The position numbers and the translations under genes were made by a program. The notes below the pieces were generated by a model. It was not told the DNA's origin. It searched no databases and saw only the letters and a list, made by a program, of their open reading frames with translations. A DNA stretch of 64,000 nucleotides, taken from positions 372,001-436,000 of the forward strand of contig NZ_AP027059.1 in NCBI RefSeq assembly GCF_030295325.1, read 5' to 3'. Positions 36,678 to 45,900 of the stretch are shown piece by piece (position 1 is the stretch's first letter; each line of letters begins with the position of its first letter). The DNA comes from Haliovirga abyssi. Lineage in GTDB: Bacteria; Fusobacteriota; Fusobacteriia; Fusobacteriales; Haliovirgaceae.

Positions 36678-37526
36678 ATGAAAAAATACTTTGTGAAAAA
36701 AGATTATAAAGGGTATGCTGTTTTTGATTACTTAAAAGAAGTAGAAGGGTTTTCATCAAGACTTTTGAGAAATGCAAAAGTGTATGTAAATAAAAAAAAT
36801 GCAAAACCGAACAAAAAATTAAGATATAGAGATTCTATATGGGTTTTGGAAAAAGAAAAAAGTACGAATATAAAACCTATAAAGTTAAATCTTGATATAG
36901 CTTACGAAGATAATGAGCTTTTAATAGTAAATAAAGAACCATTTTTAATAACACATCCAACTCTAAAAAAAGTTGATATTACACTAGCTAATGGAATAGT
37001 ATATTACTTTAAAAATAAAAACATAAATATGGTGCCAAGATTTTACAACAGATTAGATATGAATACAAGTGGATTAATAATTATTGCTAAGTCTGGTTTT
37101 GCACAGGGATTTTTGCAAAATAGGGGAGAAGTAAAAAAATATTATGTTACTGTAGTCAAAGGAATAATAAATGAAGATGAATTTACAATAGAAAAAAATA
37201 TAGGAGTTTCAGAAGGTGGAATAAAAAGAGAAATTAATGAAAATGGTCAGTATGCAAAAACTGTTTTTAAAGTTTTAAATAGAAATATTGAAAAAGATGT
37301 AACTTTAGTTGAAGCACAACTGTTTACAGGAAGAACGCATCAAATTAGAGTTCATTTAAGCTCAATAGGTCATCCTATATTAGGAGATACATTATATGGT
37401 GGAGAAGATTTAAGAGTTAAAAGACAACTTTTACATAGTTATAAAGCTATTTTTATAAATCCAGAAACAAAAGCTATCCAAAAAATAGAAAGTAACTTTC
37501 CAGAAGATATAAAAAAGTTTATTTGA
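36678..37526 (+). CDS. RluA/RluD-family RNA pseudouridine synthase
   Basis: A 282-residue pseudouridine synthase. Residues 1-75 form an S4-like RNA-binding domain (FSSRLLRNAKVYVNKKNAK). The catalytic core has YNRLDMNTSGL with the catalytic aspartate D127, IAKSGFAQ, a central KKYYVTVVKG strand and LFTGRTHQIRVHLSSIGHPI, followed by GDTLYGG. The target (23S rRNA or tRNA) cannot be assigned from motifs alone. GAGAGGTG lies just before ATG 36678; the in-frame ATG at 36666 overlaps it. It is downstream of tRNA-Glu with no terminator between, so both probably share a transcript. Confidence 0.88.
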   Translation: MKKYFVKKDYKGYAVFDYLKEVEGFSSRLLRNAKVYVNKKNAKPNKKLRYRDSIWVLEKEKSTNIKPIKLNLDIAYEDNELLIVNKEPFLITHPTLKKVDITLANGIVYYFKNKNINMVPRFYNRLDMNTSGLIIIAKSGFAQGFLQNRGEVKKYYVTVVKGIINEDEFTIEKNIGVSEGGIKREINENGQYAKTVFKVLNRNIEKDVTLVEAQLFTGRTHQIRVHLSSIGHPILGDTLYGGEDLRVKRQLLHSYKAIFINPETKAIQKIESNFPEDIKKFI

Positions 37527-37551
37527 CAAACTATTAAAAATAGAGTACTCT
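37523..37551 (+). promoter_or_regulatory. Possible gapA-pgk promoter
   Basis: TTGACA (37523-37528) overlaps the preceding stop; 17 bases on is TACTCT, a weak -10. The leader would include the family A copy at 37637. Confidence 0.4.
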
Positions 37552-37636
37552 TATAAAAGAACATTAAAAAAATAATTTTTTCATAATTTGTCATAAATTA
37601 AGATAAAATTATTTTTGAAATATTTTTAAGTATTAA

Positions 37637-37734
37637 GGAACGGCTTAAAAATAACCTTCTGATTTTGTTTTAAAATACGCAATGGTTTAAGCGTTTTTAT
37701 AACAAAAAATGAGAAATTTATTTTTTAAACGTTC
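37637..37734 (+). repeat. Family A palindromic element in the gapA leader
   Basis: Left end GGAACGGCTTAAAAATAA, right end TTATTTTTTAAACGTTC. The core has ATTTTGTTTTAAAATACGC and AAGCGTTTTTATAACAAAA. Confidence 0.9.
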
Positions 37735-37779
37735 TTAAGCATTAAAAGATACATAAAATTCTAAGGAGGTATGTGTAAG

Positions 37780-38793
37780 ATGGCAGTTAAAGTAGCGATT
37801 AATGGTTTTGGAAGAATTGGGAGACTTGCATTTAGATTAATGTTTGGAGAAGCTGATTATGAAATCGTAGCAATAAACGATTTAACAGATCCTGGAACAT
37901 TAGCACATTTATTGAAGTATGATACAGCACAAGGAAATTATAAAATTGATACAGTAAAAGCTGAAGGAGATAGCGTAGTTGTAGATGGTAAAGCTATTAA
38001 AATATATTCAGAAAGAAATCCAGAGGATTTACCTTGGGGAAAATTAGGAGTAGATGTAGTATTAGAATGTACAGGTTTCTTTGTTTCTGAAGAAGGAGCT
38101 GGAAAACATATAAAAGCAGGAGCTAAAAAAGTTGTAATTTCTGCACCAGCAAAAGGAAATTTAAAAACTGTAGTATATAATGTAAATCATGATATATTAG
38201 ATGGAACAGAAACAATTGTTAGTGGAGCTTCTTGTACAACTAACTGTTTAGCACCAGTAGCAAAAGTATTAAATGATACATTTGGAATAGAAAAAGGATT
38301 TATGACAACAGTTCATTCATATACAAATGACCAAACAACTTTGGATAGACCACATCCAAAAGGAATTAACTCAAGAAGAGGAAGAGCAGCAGCAGCTAAC
38401 ATTATACCAACTTCAACAGGAGCAGCAGTAGCAGTTGGATTAGTAATACCTGAAATAAAAGGGAAATTAGATGGAATTGCTATGAGAGTTCCTACTGTAA
38501 CAGGATCAGTTGTTGATTTAGTTGTAGAATTAAAAAAAGATGCTACTGTAGAATCAATTAATGCAGCAATGAAAGCAGCAGCTAATGAAACTTTAAGATA
38601 TACAGAAGATCCAATTGTTTCAAGTGATGTAATTGGTTCAAATAATGGTTCAATATTTGATGCATTATTAACTAAAGAAATAGCAGTAGATGGTAAAAAA
38701 ATGTTTAAATTAGTAAGTTGGTATGATAATGAAATGTCTTACACAGCTCAATTAGTAAGAACAGTAAAATATTTTGCAGGATTAAGCAAATAA
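37780..38793 (+). CDS. gapA: Glyceraldehyde-3-phosphate dehydrogenase
   Basis: A 337-residue phosphorylating GAPDH that oxidises glyceraldehyde 3-phosphate with NAD. It begins [20 protein letters not shown] (Rossmann NAD motif). The catalytic site is [12 protein letters not shown] with the active cysteine. The family motifs [25 protein letters not shown] and [13 protein letters not shown] are all present. The AIND motif after the first Rossmann unit (D of VAINDLTD) favours NAD over NADP. AAGGAGG ends 10 bases before ATG 37780; ATG 37771 overlaps the site. pgk follows after a G/C-rich hairpin. Confidence 0.97.
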   Translation: MAVKVAINGFGRIGRLAFRLMFGEADYEIVAINDLTDPGTLAHLLKYDTAQGNYKIDTVKAEGDSVVVDGKAIKIYSERNPEDLPWGKLGVDVVLECTGFFVSEEGAGKHIKAGAKKVVISAPAKGNLKTVVYNVNHDILDGTETIVSGASCTTNCLAPVAKVLNDTFGIEKGFMTTVHSYTNDQTTLDRPHPKGINSRRGRAAAANIIPTSTGAAVAVGLVIPEIKGKLDGIAMRVPTVTGSVVDLVVELKKDATVESINAAMKAAANETLRYTEDPIVSSDVIGSNNGSIFDALLTKEIAVDGKKMFKLVSWYDNEMSYTAQLVRTVKYFAGLSK

Positions 38794-38816
38794 GAGATTA
38801 AGTAAATAAATTTTAG

Positions 38817-38844
38817 GGCGGGGCTTTCGAGTTCCGCCGTTTTA
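38817..38844 (+). terminator. Intercistronic hairpin between gapA and pgk
   Basis: GGCGGGGC pairs with GTTCCGCC (with two G-T pairs) around TTTCGA, then GTTTT. It is the most GC-rich short stretch nearby and could be a leaky terminator or an RNA-stability element. Confidence 0.65.
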
Positions 38845-38891
38845 ATAGGGAGAATTTATAATATAAAAAAAATAAATTAGGAGGGAATAAA

Positions 38892-40091
38892 ATGGCTAAA
38901 AAAACAGTTAGAGATATTGAAGTAAAAGGTAAAAAAGTTTTAATGAGAGTTGATTTTAATGTTCCTATAAAAGATGGAGTTATTACTGATGATACAAGAA
39001 TAAAAGCTGCTTTAAGCACAATAAACTATGTGATAGATAATGGAGGAAAAGCTATATTAATGTCACATTTAGGAAGAGTAAAAACAGAAGATGATAAAGC
39101 AAGCAAAACTTTAGCACCAATAGCTAAGAGATTAGAAGAATTATTAGGTAAAACAGTTAATTTTGTATCAGAAACAAGAGGAGAAAAAGTTGAAAATGCA
39201 GTAGCTTCTTTAAAAGATGGAGAAGTTATGATGATAGAAAATACAAGATTTGAAGATATAGATGGTAAAAAAGAATCTAAAAATGATCCTGAATTAGGTA
39301 AATATTGGGCATCTTTAGCAGATGTATTTGTAATAGATGCATTTGGTACAGCACATAGATCTCATGCTTCTAATGTAGGAGTAGCTTCTAATATAGAAGC
39401 AGTAGCAGGATTTTTAATGGAAAAAGAGATAAAATTCATTGGTGGAGTAGTAGAAAATCCTCAAAAACCACTAGTTGCAATATTAGGTGGAGCAAAAGTA
39501 TCAGATAAAATAGGAGTTATAGAAAGTCTTATAGAAAAAGCTGATAAAATAATAATCGGTGGAGGAATGATGTTTACATTCCTAAAAGCACTTGGTAAAA
39601 ATATAGGAAGTTCATTATTAGAAGCTGATAAAGTAGAATTAGCAACTTCATTAATGGAAAAAGCTAAAGCTAAAGGTGTAGAACTTATTTTACCAGTTGA
39701 TACAGTAGTAGCAAAAGAATTTAAAAATGATACAGAATTTAAAACAGTTTCTGTAGATGCTGTAGAAGATGGTTGGATGGGATTAGATATAGGTGCAGAT
39801 TCTGTAAAATTATTTGCAGAAGCATTAAAAGGTGTTAAAACAGTAGTTTGGAATGGACCAATGGGTGTATTTGAAATGGAAAATTATGCAAAAGGAACAA
39901 TAGGAATATGTAAAGCTATTGCTGGATTGGATGAAGCAATAACAATAATAGGTGGAGGAGATTCAGCAGCAGCAGCAGAACAACTTGGTTATGCTGATGA
40001 CTTCAGTCATATTTCTACAGGTGGTGGAGCTTCTTTAGAATATTTAGAAGGTAAAGAACTTCCTGGAATAGCAGCAATATCAGAAAAATAA
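38892..40091 (+). CDS. pgk: Phosphoglycerate kinase
   Basis: A 399-residue glycolytic kinase that makes ATP from 1,3-bisphosphoglycerate. It shows [17 protein letters not shown] (substrate-binding N-domain), [39 protein letters not shown] and the C-terminal [14 protein letters not shown] and [13 protein letters not shown] nucleotide loops. AGGAGGG lies 6 bases upstream. It is paired with gapA; the two catalyse successive steps. A strong terminator follows. Confidence 0.97.
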   Translation: MAKKTVRDIEVKGKKVLMRVDFNVPIKDGVITDDTRIKAALSTINYVIDNGGKAILMSHLGRVKTEDDKASKTLAPIAKRLEELLGKTVNFVSETRGEKVENAVASLKDGEVMMIENTRFEDIDGKKESKNDPELGKYWASLADVFVIDAFGTAHRSHASNVGVASNIEAVAGFLMEKEIKFIGGVVENPQKPLVAILGGAKVSDKIGVIESLIEKADKIIIGGGMMFTFLKALGKNIGSSLLEADKVELATSLMEKAKAKGVELILPVDTVVAKEFKNDTEFKTVSVDAVEDGWMGLDIGADSVKLFAEALKGVKTVVWNGPMGVFEMENYAKGTIGICKAIAGLDEAITIIGGGDSAAAAEQLGYADDFSHISTGGGASLEYLEGKELPGIAAISEK

Positions 40092-40114
40092 AAGAAAGAA
40101 AGAATAAAAAAAAG

Positions 40115-40150
40115 AAGCGACGATTATAAAAAATCGTCGCTTTTATTTTT
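40115..40150 (+). terminator. Rho-independent terminator after pgk
   Basis: AAGCGACGATT (40115-40125) pairs with AATCGTCGCTT (40132-40142), followed by TTTATTTTT. Confidence 0.95.
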
Positions 40151-40160
40151 GCTAATGAAA

Positions 40161-40222
40161 ATAATTGTAGAGTTTTAGCCACCAATTTACACTAATATAC
40201 ACCAATAATTAATTACAAATTT
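40161..40222. repeat. Family C decamer-type repeat, copy 2
   Basis: TTTAGCCACCAATTTACACT and the following ACCAATAATTAATTAC match copy 1 at 19009-19070. Confidence 0.7.
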
Positions 40223-40309
40223 TTTATTCATCAGTGTCTGTATTTATCCAATGGTTTCAAATAATTTTTTTTTAATATCTTTTTAGTTAATTTGAATAAA
40301 TCATAAAAT

Positions 40310-41593
40310 TTAAAATCTTAAAGTAAAAGATAATGCTTGCATATGATTTGGTTTTACTCCAACATGTGGAGAAAGTTCCTCTGTAAAATCAGCATATTCA
40401 AATTCGACATCATTTAAAATCCATAGCGGTAATAATACTACTTTTAAGAATAATGGAGCTCTTTCCATAAATCTAAGAGGTTGAACATAAAATCCATAAG
40501 TTCCATATCCTTGATTGATTCCAGCACGTAATTTTAAATTTATAGAGTGAGGAAACATAGATATTTCACTACCTAAATGTAGTTTTTTATAAATATTAGT
40601 ATCATCTTCGCCATCATTATTCATATCTTTATTTAATAAATTTTCAACTTCTCCAGATAACTGAAGCCATTTAGAAGGTTTTATAGAGATACCAGCTCTT
40701 AAATTTGGAGTTACAGTATGCTCTCCAATATAATATGTAACATAGTTTCCACTGTTTGTAGGATGACCATTTATATTGACTTCTTCTGAGTCACGCCATG
40801 TATCAACTTTTGTATATGCATCTTGTAGTGCAAATCCAAGTTTAAATTTATCATTACCAATTAATCCACCGAAATCAAGTCCAAATCCTTCATTTTTAGT
40901 AGCTCCAAGTAGTGAAAACATTGCTTTACTGTCATTGACGTTTTGAGCACTTATTAATTTATTAGATGTTAATTTGCTATCAAAATTAATATAATTAAGA
41001 TATCTAATTGATGCTCCGAAACTAAATGGACCTATTTTGGTAGCGATACCAATGGGAGCTTCAACATTTAAAGACATATTAGCAATAACTGTGGGATTTA
41101 CAGGATTTACAATAGCTAATTTATTTATATTAGAATAAGCGAAAAGTCCTATTCCAAAATTTTTGTTAATAAGTCCTGTGAAGTCTCCGAAATATCCATT
41201 TAAACTTAAATTATTTATTTCAGATTGTTTATCTTTCAAATATTTAAATTGGTCAGAATCATCAACTTTTCCATCGTTATTCCAATCATTATCTTCAAAA
41301 GAACCATCTGAAATATCATTTGATACATCTATCATTGTACCTATAACATCTTTTCCTTCATCATTCATCCCTACAGCAAGACCAAAAAGAGAAAATTTAT
41401 ATCTATCTATATAATTTAACATAGCTGGATTATATAGTAATACAGACTCATCAGAAGCAGATGTTACATAAGTATTTCCCATTCCCATTCCTCTAATATT
41501 TTTATAATATTGAATAGAAATCTCATCAACGCTATTTGCAGCAAAAATATTAAAAGAAGTTACAATTAAAAAGAATATTAATATTTTTTTCAT
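40310..41593 (-). CDS. Outer-membrane beta-barrel protein (PorV/FadL-like)
   Basis: A 427-residue exported protein with a signal peptide (residues 1-19, ending FNIFAA). An N-terminal motif RGMGMGNTYVTSASDESVLL followed by YNPAML resembles PorV/UPF0164/FadL-type barrels (GA--A--A-ADD--A--YNPA). Then come alternating amphipathic strands, and a last strand SFTLRF with a terminal phenylalanine, the signal for barrel assembly. One loop (~105-125) carries a calcium-type sequence DNDWNNDGKVDDSDQ. The ATG follows the upstream lipoprotein stop by one base, with AGGAGG inside that gene, so translation is coupled. It could be a transport or surface-assembly partner of the neighbouring lipoproteins; this is inference. 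Confidence 0.75.
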   Translation of the reverse strand: MKKILIFFLIVTSFNIFAANSVDEISIQYYKNIRGMGMGNTYVTSASDESVLLYNPAMLNYIDRYKFSLFGLAVGMNDEGKDVIGTMIDVSNDISDGSFEDNDWNNDGKVDDSDQFKYLKDKQSEINNLSLNGYFGDFTGLINKNFGIGLFAYSNINKLAIVNPVNPTVIANMSLNVEAPIGIATKIGPFSFGASIRYLNYINFDSKLTSNKLISAQNVNDSKAMFSLLGATKNEGFGLDFGGLIGNDKFKLGFALQDAYTKVDTWRDSEEVNINGHPTNSGNYVTYYIGEHTVTPNLRAGISIKPSKWLQLSGEVENLLNKDMNNDGEDDTNIYKKLHLGSEISMFPHSINLKLRAGINQGYGTYGFYVQPLRFMERAPLFLKVVLLPLWILNDVEFEYADFTEELSPHVGVKPNHMQALSFTLRF

Positions 41594-41594
41594 T

Positions 41595-42461
41595 TTAATA
41601 GACCTCCTTTCCAGTTAGGATTTTACTTATTTTATCTAAATCATCTGAAGTAAAATTGTTTGGTATCTTTTTTAATTGAGTATTTATTTTTCTTAAAATA
41701 TCTAAGACTTCAACAGCATCACTAGAGTCTAAAGCGACAGCAAGATAATTAATAGTAGAATTTAAAGAGGTAATTATTTCATCTTTATGGACATTCCAAT
41801 TATTAATTATTGATGCGTTGAAATCAGAACTATCAATTTCCGAATCTCCATTAGTATCTAGAGCGTTTAGAATGATAATTACTGTGTTTAATCCATAAGT
41901 AATACCTGCTGTTTGATATGTAGATTTTAAGTTGTCTCTTTCTTCTGGAGACAAAATTTCTGGACTAGGCAAACCTTTTTTAAAAGCTTCCATTGCATAT
42001 TTAAGATCTGAACTGTTAATTCCATTAACAATATTAATTAAAGTAGAACTATTATTATCTGAAGTACCCCTTTTTATAGCAGTATTTGGAGTTGTAGAGT
42101 TTAGTTGATATATTTTATCTAATATATCAAGTGCACTAACACCACCTTGTCCAAGATAACTTTCAGCTTTAATTGTTTGGAATTTAATATATTCATTTCT
42201 TTCAGCTGTTTCAGTATCAGAAAAATCATTAACACTATTTTTACCTTGTTCTTCATAACTTCTAATTACAACATCTGCATTTTTAATAGCGGTAGCATAG
42301 TCTCCACTATTTAACCCTTCTTCTGCCTCATACTTTGATTGTGAAACAGCTTCTTGAGAATTTGCATCAACTTTATCTAAAGTTGAGAATATATTAGTTT
42401 CACAACCAGAAAAAATAAGTAAAGAAATTCCCACCAGCATTCCAATAAACTTCTTTTTCAT
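41595..42461 (-). CDS. TPR-like helical lipoprotein
   Basis: A 288-residue protein with lipobox LIFSGC (Cys20). The mature part is helical with a TPR-like pair at about 40-115 (SKYEAEEGLNSGDYATAIKN, then IKFQTIKAESYLGQGGVSAL). The rest is acidic and helical, with a DTNGDSEIDSSDF calcium-loop-like stretch near residue 200. AAGGAGG lies before the ATG. It is upstream of and coupled to the beta-barrel gene, and divergent from the giant lipoprotein, whose N-terminus is also TPR-like. Function unknown. Confidence 0.75.
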   Translation of the reverse strand: MKKKFIGMLVGISLLIFSGCETNIFSTLDKVDANSQEAVSQSKYEAEEGLNSGDYATAIKNADVVIRSYEEQGKNSVNDFSDTETAERNEYIKFQTIKAESYLGQGGVSALDILDKIYQLNSTTPNTAIKRGTSDNNSSTLINIVNGINSSDLKYAMEAFKKGLPSPEILSPEERDNLKSTYQTAGITYGLNTVIIILNALDTNGDSEIDSSDFNASIINNWNVHKDEIITSLNSTINYLAVALDSSDAVEVLDILRKINTQLKKIPNNFTSDDLDKISKILTGKEVY

Positions 42462-42559
42462 TATTATCTACCTCCTTATGATTTGAAATATACATTAATC
42501 TTACCACACATTAACAAAATAAAAAGTAATACAAGTCACAACATAGTAAATTTTATTTA

Positions 42560-42705
42560 GGAATGTTTAAAAAATAATTTTCTCATATTTTGTTATAAAA
42601 ATGCTTGAAACGTTGCATGCGTTGGGCGTAGTTTTTTATGTGGTTTTCATAAAAGAACCTTGAGCCTTTTAAAACAAAACAGATAAGTTATTTTTAAGCC
42701 ATTCC
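42560..42705 (-). repeat. Family A palindromic element, long form, minus orientation
   Basis: Left end GGAATGTTTAAAAAATAA, right end TTATTTTTAAGCCATTCC. Its centre is the reverse complement of the extra segment in the copy at 36250 (compare AAAAGAACCTTGAGCCTTTT). Confidence 0.85.
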
Positions 42706-42717
42706 TTAGTAGTTACT

Positions 42718-42733
42718 GGTGATGTAAACTACA
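42718..42733 (+). promoter_or_regulatory. Possible operator site 1 before the giant lipoprotein
   Basis: GGTGATGTAAACTACA recurs with two changes at 42838. The core TGTA-AAC-TACA is palindromic. Confidence 0.3.
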
Positions 42734-42837
42734 AAATTTACCTCTTCATTAATGTATATACCAAATAAAAAAAAATTTCCTTTAAATTTTTTAAAAAAAA
42801 AAGAAGGAAATAAAAAAAAGTTTCGAATACTAAATAT

Positions 42838-42853
42838 GGTGATGTGAATTACA
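42838..42853 (+). promoter_or_regulatory. Possible operator site 2 before the giant lipoprotein
   Basis: GGTGATGTGAATTACA matches site 1, 120 bases upstream, and lies 85 bases before the start codon. Confidence 0.3.
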
Positions 42854-42938
42854 GTTTTTTTATTGGGCTTATAGTAATCTAATGGTATGTAATCTAGCGA
42901 GTTATTAAAACGCAAAAATACAAAGGAGGAGAACAATT

Positions 42939-45900
42939 ATGAAAAAGTCGATTGTTATAGTCTTAATAGGGTTATTAGGGCTATCAGGGTGTATTGGAGT
43001 ATGGGGGGATAAAACTACAGTTAAACCAAAATATGAAAAAACTGCAGTAGACTATTATGAAGCTGCGAGAACAAATTTTGCAGATCCATATAAAGTAACT
43101 ACACCAGAAGAGGTAGATAAAAATGTAGTGGAAAATGCAAAAATGGCAGAAGGGAAAAGTTTATTAGAAAAAGATTCAGAAATAGAGATGAAATCAAAAT
43201 TATTAAGAGCAATGGCTCAAAATTACAAAGGACAATTATTAGTAGAAGAGGGAGAAGATTCTCCAACAGGAGCAATTTCAAGAGCAAGAGCTATTTCTAT
43301 TAATAATTCTAAGGCAGAATTAGAATTTGCAGAAGCTAATATAGAGCTTAGTGCATTAGAGTATAAGAGTATAGCAGCTAAAGCTATAAAAGTAAATGTT
43401 TTATCAAATTGGTCTCAAATTGATGATACAAAATTAACAGCTGCAGAGGATGCTGCAGACAATTTATCTATGGTACAAGATCAAATAGATAGTGATCCAA
43501 ATTTGCAAAATATAAAAGTTGCTGGTGAAAAAATAGAGTCAGAAGATGTTTTGACAAAAGTTGCAGATATATATATAAAAAAAGGAGATAACAAAAAAGC
43601 TATGGAATCTCTTGCGAAAGCTCAAGAGATAACAGACGGGAAAAATAAAACAACAAAAGACTCTAAAGTTTTAAAAATAAAAATAAAAATGGCGGATGTA
43701 TTAATAGATAGCGGGCAACCAGAAGCAGCAGCTAAAGTGCTAAAATCAGTTGTAGATGAATCACAATCTATGAGTGCAAGTACAGATATAAAAGAGAAAG
43801 CAAAGGCAAAATTAGTAGCAGAAGGATTACAAAGAGTACAAGCAATAGCAGAAGCAGGAGTAGATTTATCTGATACTGGAATAGATACAGAAAAAGTAAA
43901 AAAAGGATTAAAAAATGTTACAGATGTAGCAAATGCAGGGACTCAAAATTTAATTACAGATGAAAAATTAAATTCGATAAAAGGTAAAGTAGCAGATAAA
44001 ATTAACGAAGCTAAAGATAATGTGGAAGTTGGAAAAGATAAAGAAATAAATAATGCGTATAGCCAATTATTAATAGGAGAATTGGATAAATCTGAAAAAT
44101 TATTTGAAACTTTAATACAAGATAGCGAAGTATTAGCAAGTGGTAAATATACAAGAGATGTAATTTTTGGATTGGCATTAGTTTATACAAAAAAAGGAGA
44201 AACAGAAAATGCAATTGAAACTTATAAGAGAGTTTCAGTATTGATTCCAGAGGATGGGGATTCGGTAAAAAGAGCAGCAATGGAAATTTCTAAATTGTCT
44301 GAAGATAAAACTGAAGAAGTGGGAGGTAATAAATTAGTAATAATACCTCCAACATTTAAGAAAACATCATTTTTACCAGGAGATAGTTTAAGTTTAGCTA
44401 TCGATATTATGTATTCTGATATGTCAAATATAGATAAAAATATTGAATTAAAAGCCTCTATATATAATAAACAAGGTGAAGAAGAAAAAGATATAATGAG
44501 AGCAATTAATTTTAAATATGATGAAAAAAATGTATTTAAAGGGGAAGCAGTTATTAGTTTAACAGCTATTTCTGGACAATACAAATTGGTAATTATGGCT
44601 AAAGAAAAAAATGGAGCTCTTTATTCTAGATTTGAGATGCCTATATTTATAGGTAGAATAAGTGATATAAAAAATAATGTAAAAATAGATATGGTAAAAA
44701 TAGATAAAGATATATTAAAAGTGGAATTAATGAATTTTAAAACTAATTCAGGAATAAAATTGAAAATTAATTCTACAGAAGCTGCGATTAGTATGGCTGG
44801 AGAAGCAATATATTCTCTTACAGGCTCTGACAAATTAGATGGAGAGCATGAGATGAATATTGAATTATATCAAAATAATAAAGTGGTAGATACAAGAATA
44901 TTTAAATATAAAATAGGAACTTTGGAAGTTATTTCGGATGAATCAAGAGCAGCAATAGAAGTAAAAGTGAAAGATATAGTAAGTAGATTTAATGGAGATA
45001 AGGCGAATATATTATCTCTTGTAGATGATAAGAGTAATTTATATAGAGTATTAAGTGATAAATTAACTACAGCATCAGCGATAGATATAACAAGAGAAGA
45101 AATAAATAAACCTATTGTAGATAAATATGGTAATTTTGCTATAGTAAGAACAAATGAAAAGGTAACTGTTAATGATAATGAGATACCATATTATCAAGAG
45201 TATAAATTAGTAAAAATAGTAGATGAAGATGGAGCAGAGAGTTGGAAAATAAGAAATATTGCTTTTCTAGATATTTTATTTGTTAATTCGAAAAATATAG
45301 ATACAGATAATGATGGATTAACAGATGAAGAAGAGGAACAGTTAGGGACAAATCCAAACAATCCTGATACAGATGGAGACGGATATACAGATGGAGAAGA
45401 AGTTGCAAAAAATAGTGATCCAAATAATAAAGATAGTGTTCCAGCAGAAGAAGAAGGGGTAAATGCAACTGAAACAGTTAATATATTGAATCAAGTTTTT
45501 GATATATTATCTAACTCAGAAGCTAAAGATACAATAGAAGGGTTTATAAATGGATCTACTACTGAGAGTGCAATAAGTTTTATAAATAAATATTATACAG
45601 AAAATATAGATGAAACATTTAAAGAAGAATTAACTAATAAAATAAAAGAGAATTTAGAATTTTTAAGTAATAAAAAGGTTACATTGAAATTTATAAAACC
45701 TAATGTAGAAGAAAAAAAATTAAATGAGATACCATTTGATTTAAGAAAGAAAAGTAATATATATATATTGAATCTAGATGTAGTCTTTGATTTGAGAGAT
45801 GATAGTGACAGACCTATATTTACTGACAATATGCATTTCGAATTTGTTGGTAAAAAATCTGAAGACGGAAGTTTATCTTGGAAAGTAAGGTATGCCTCTA

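Noticed and set aside
17302-42705. Family A copies as a CRISPR array
   Set aside because: Copies are kilobases apart with no regular spacers, and no cas genes are present.
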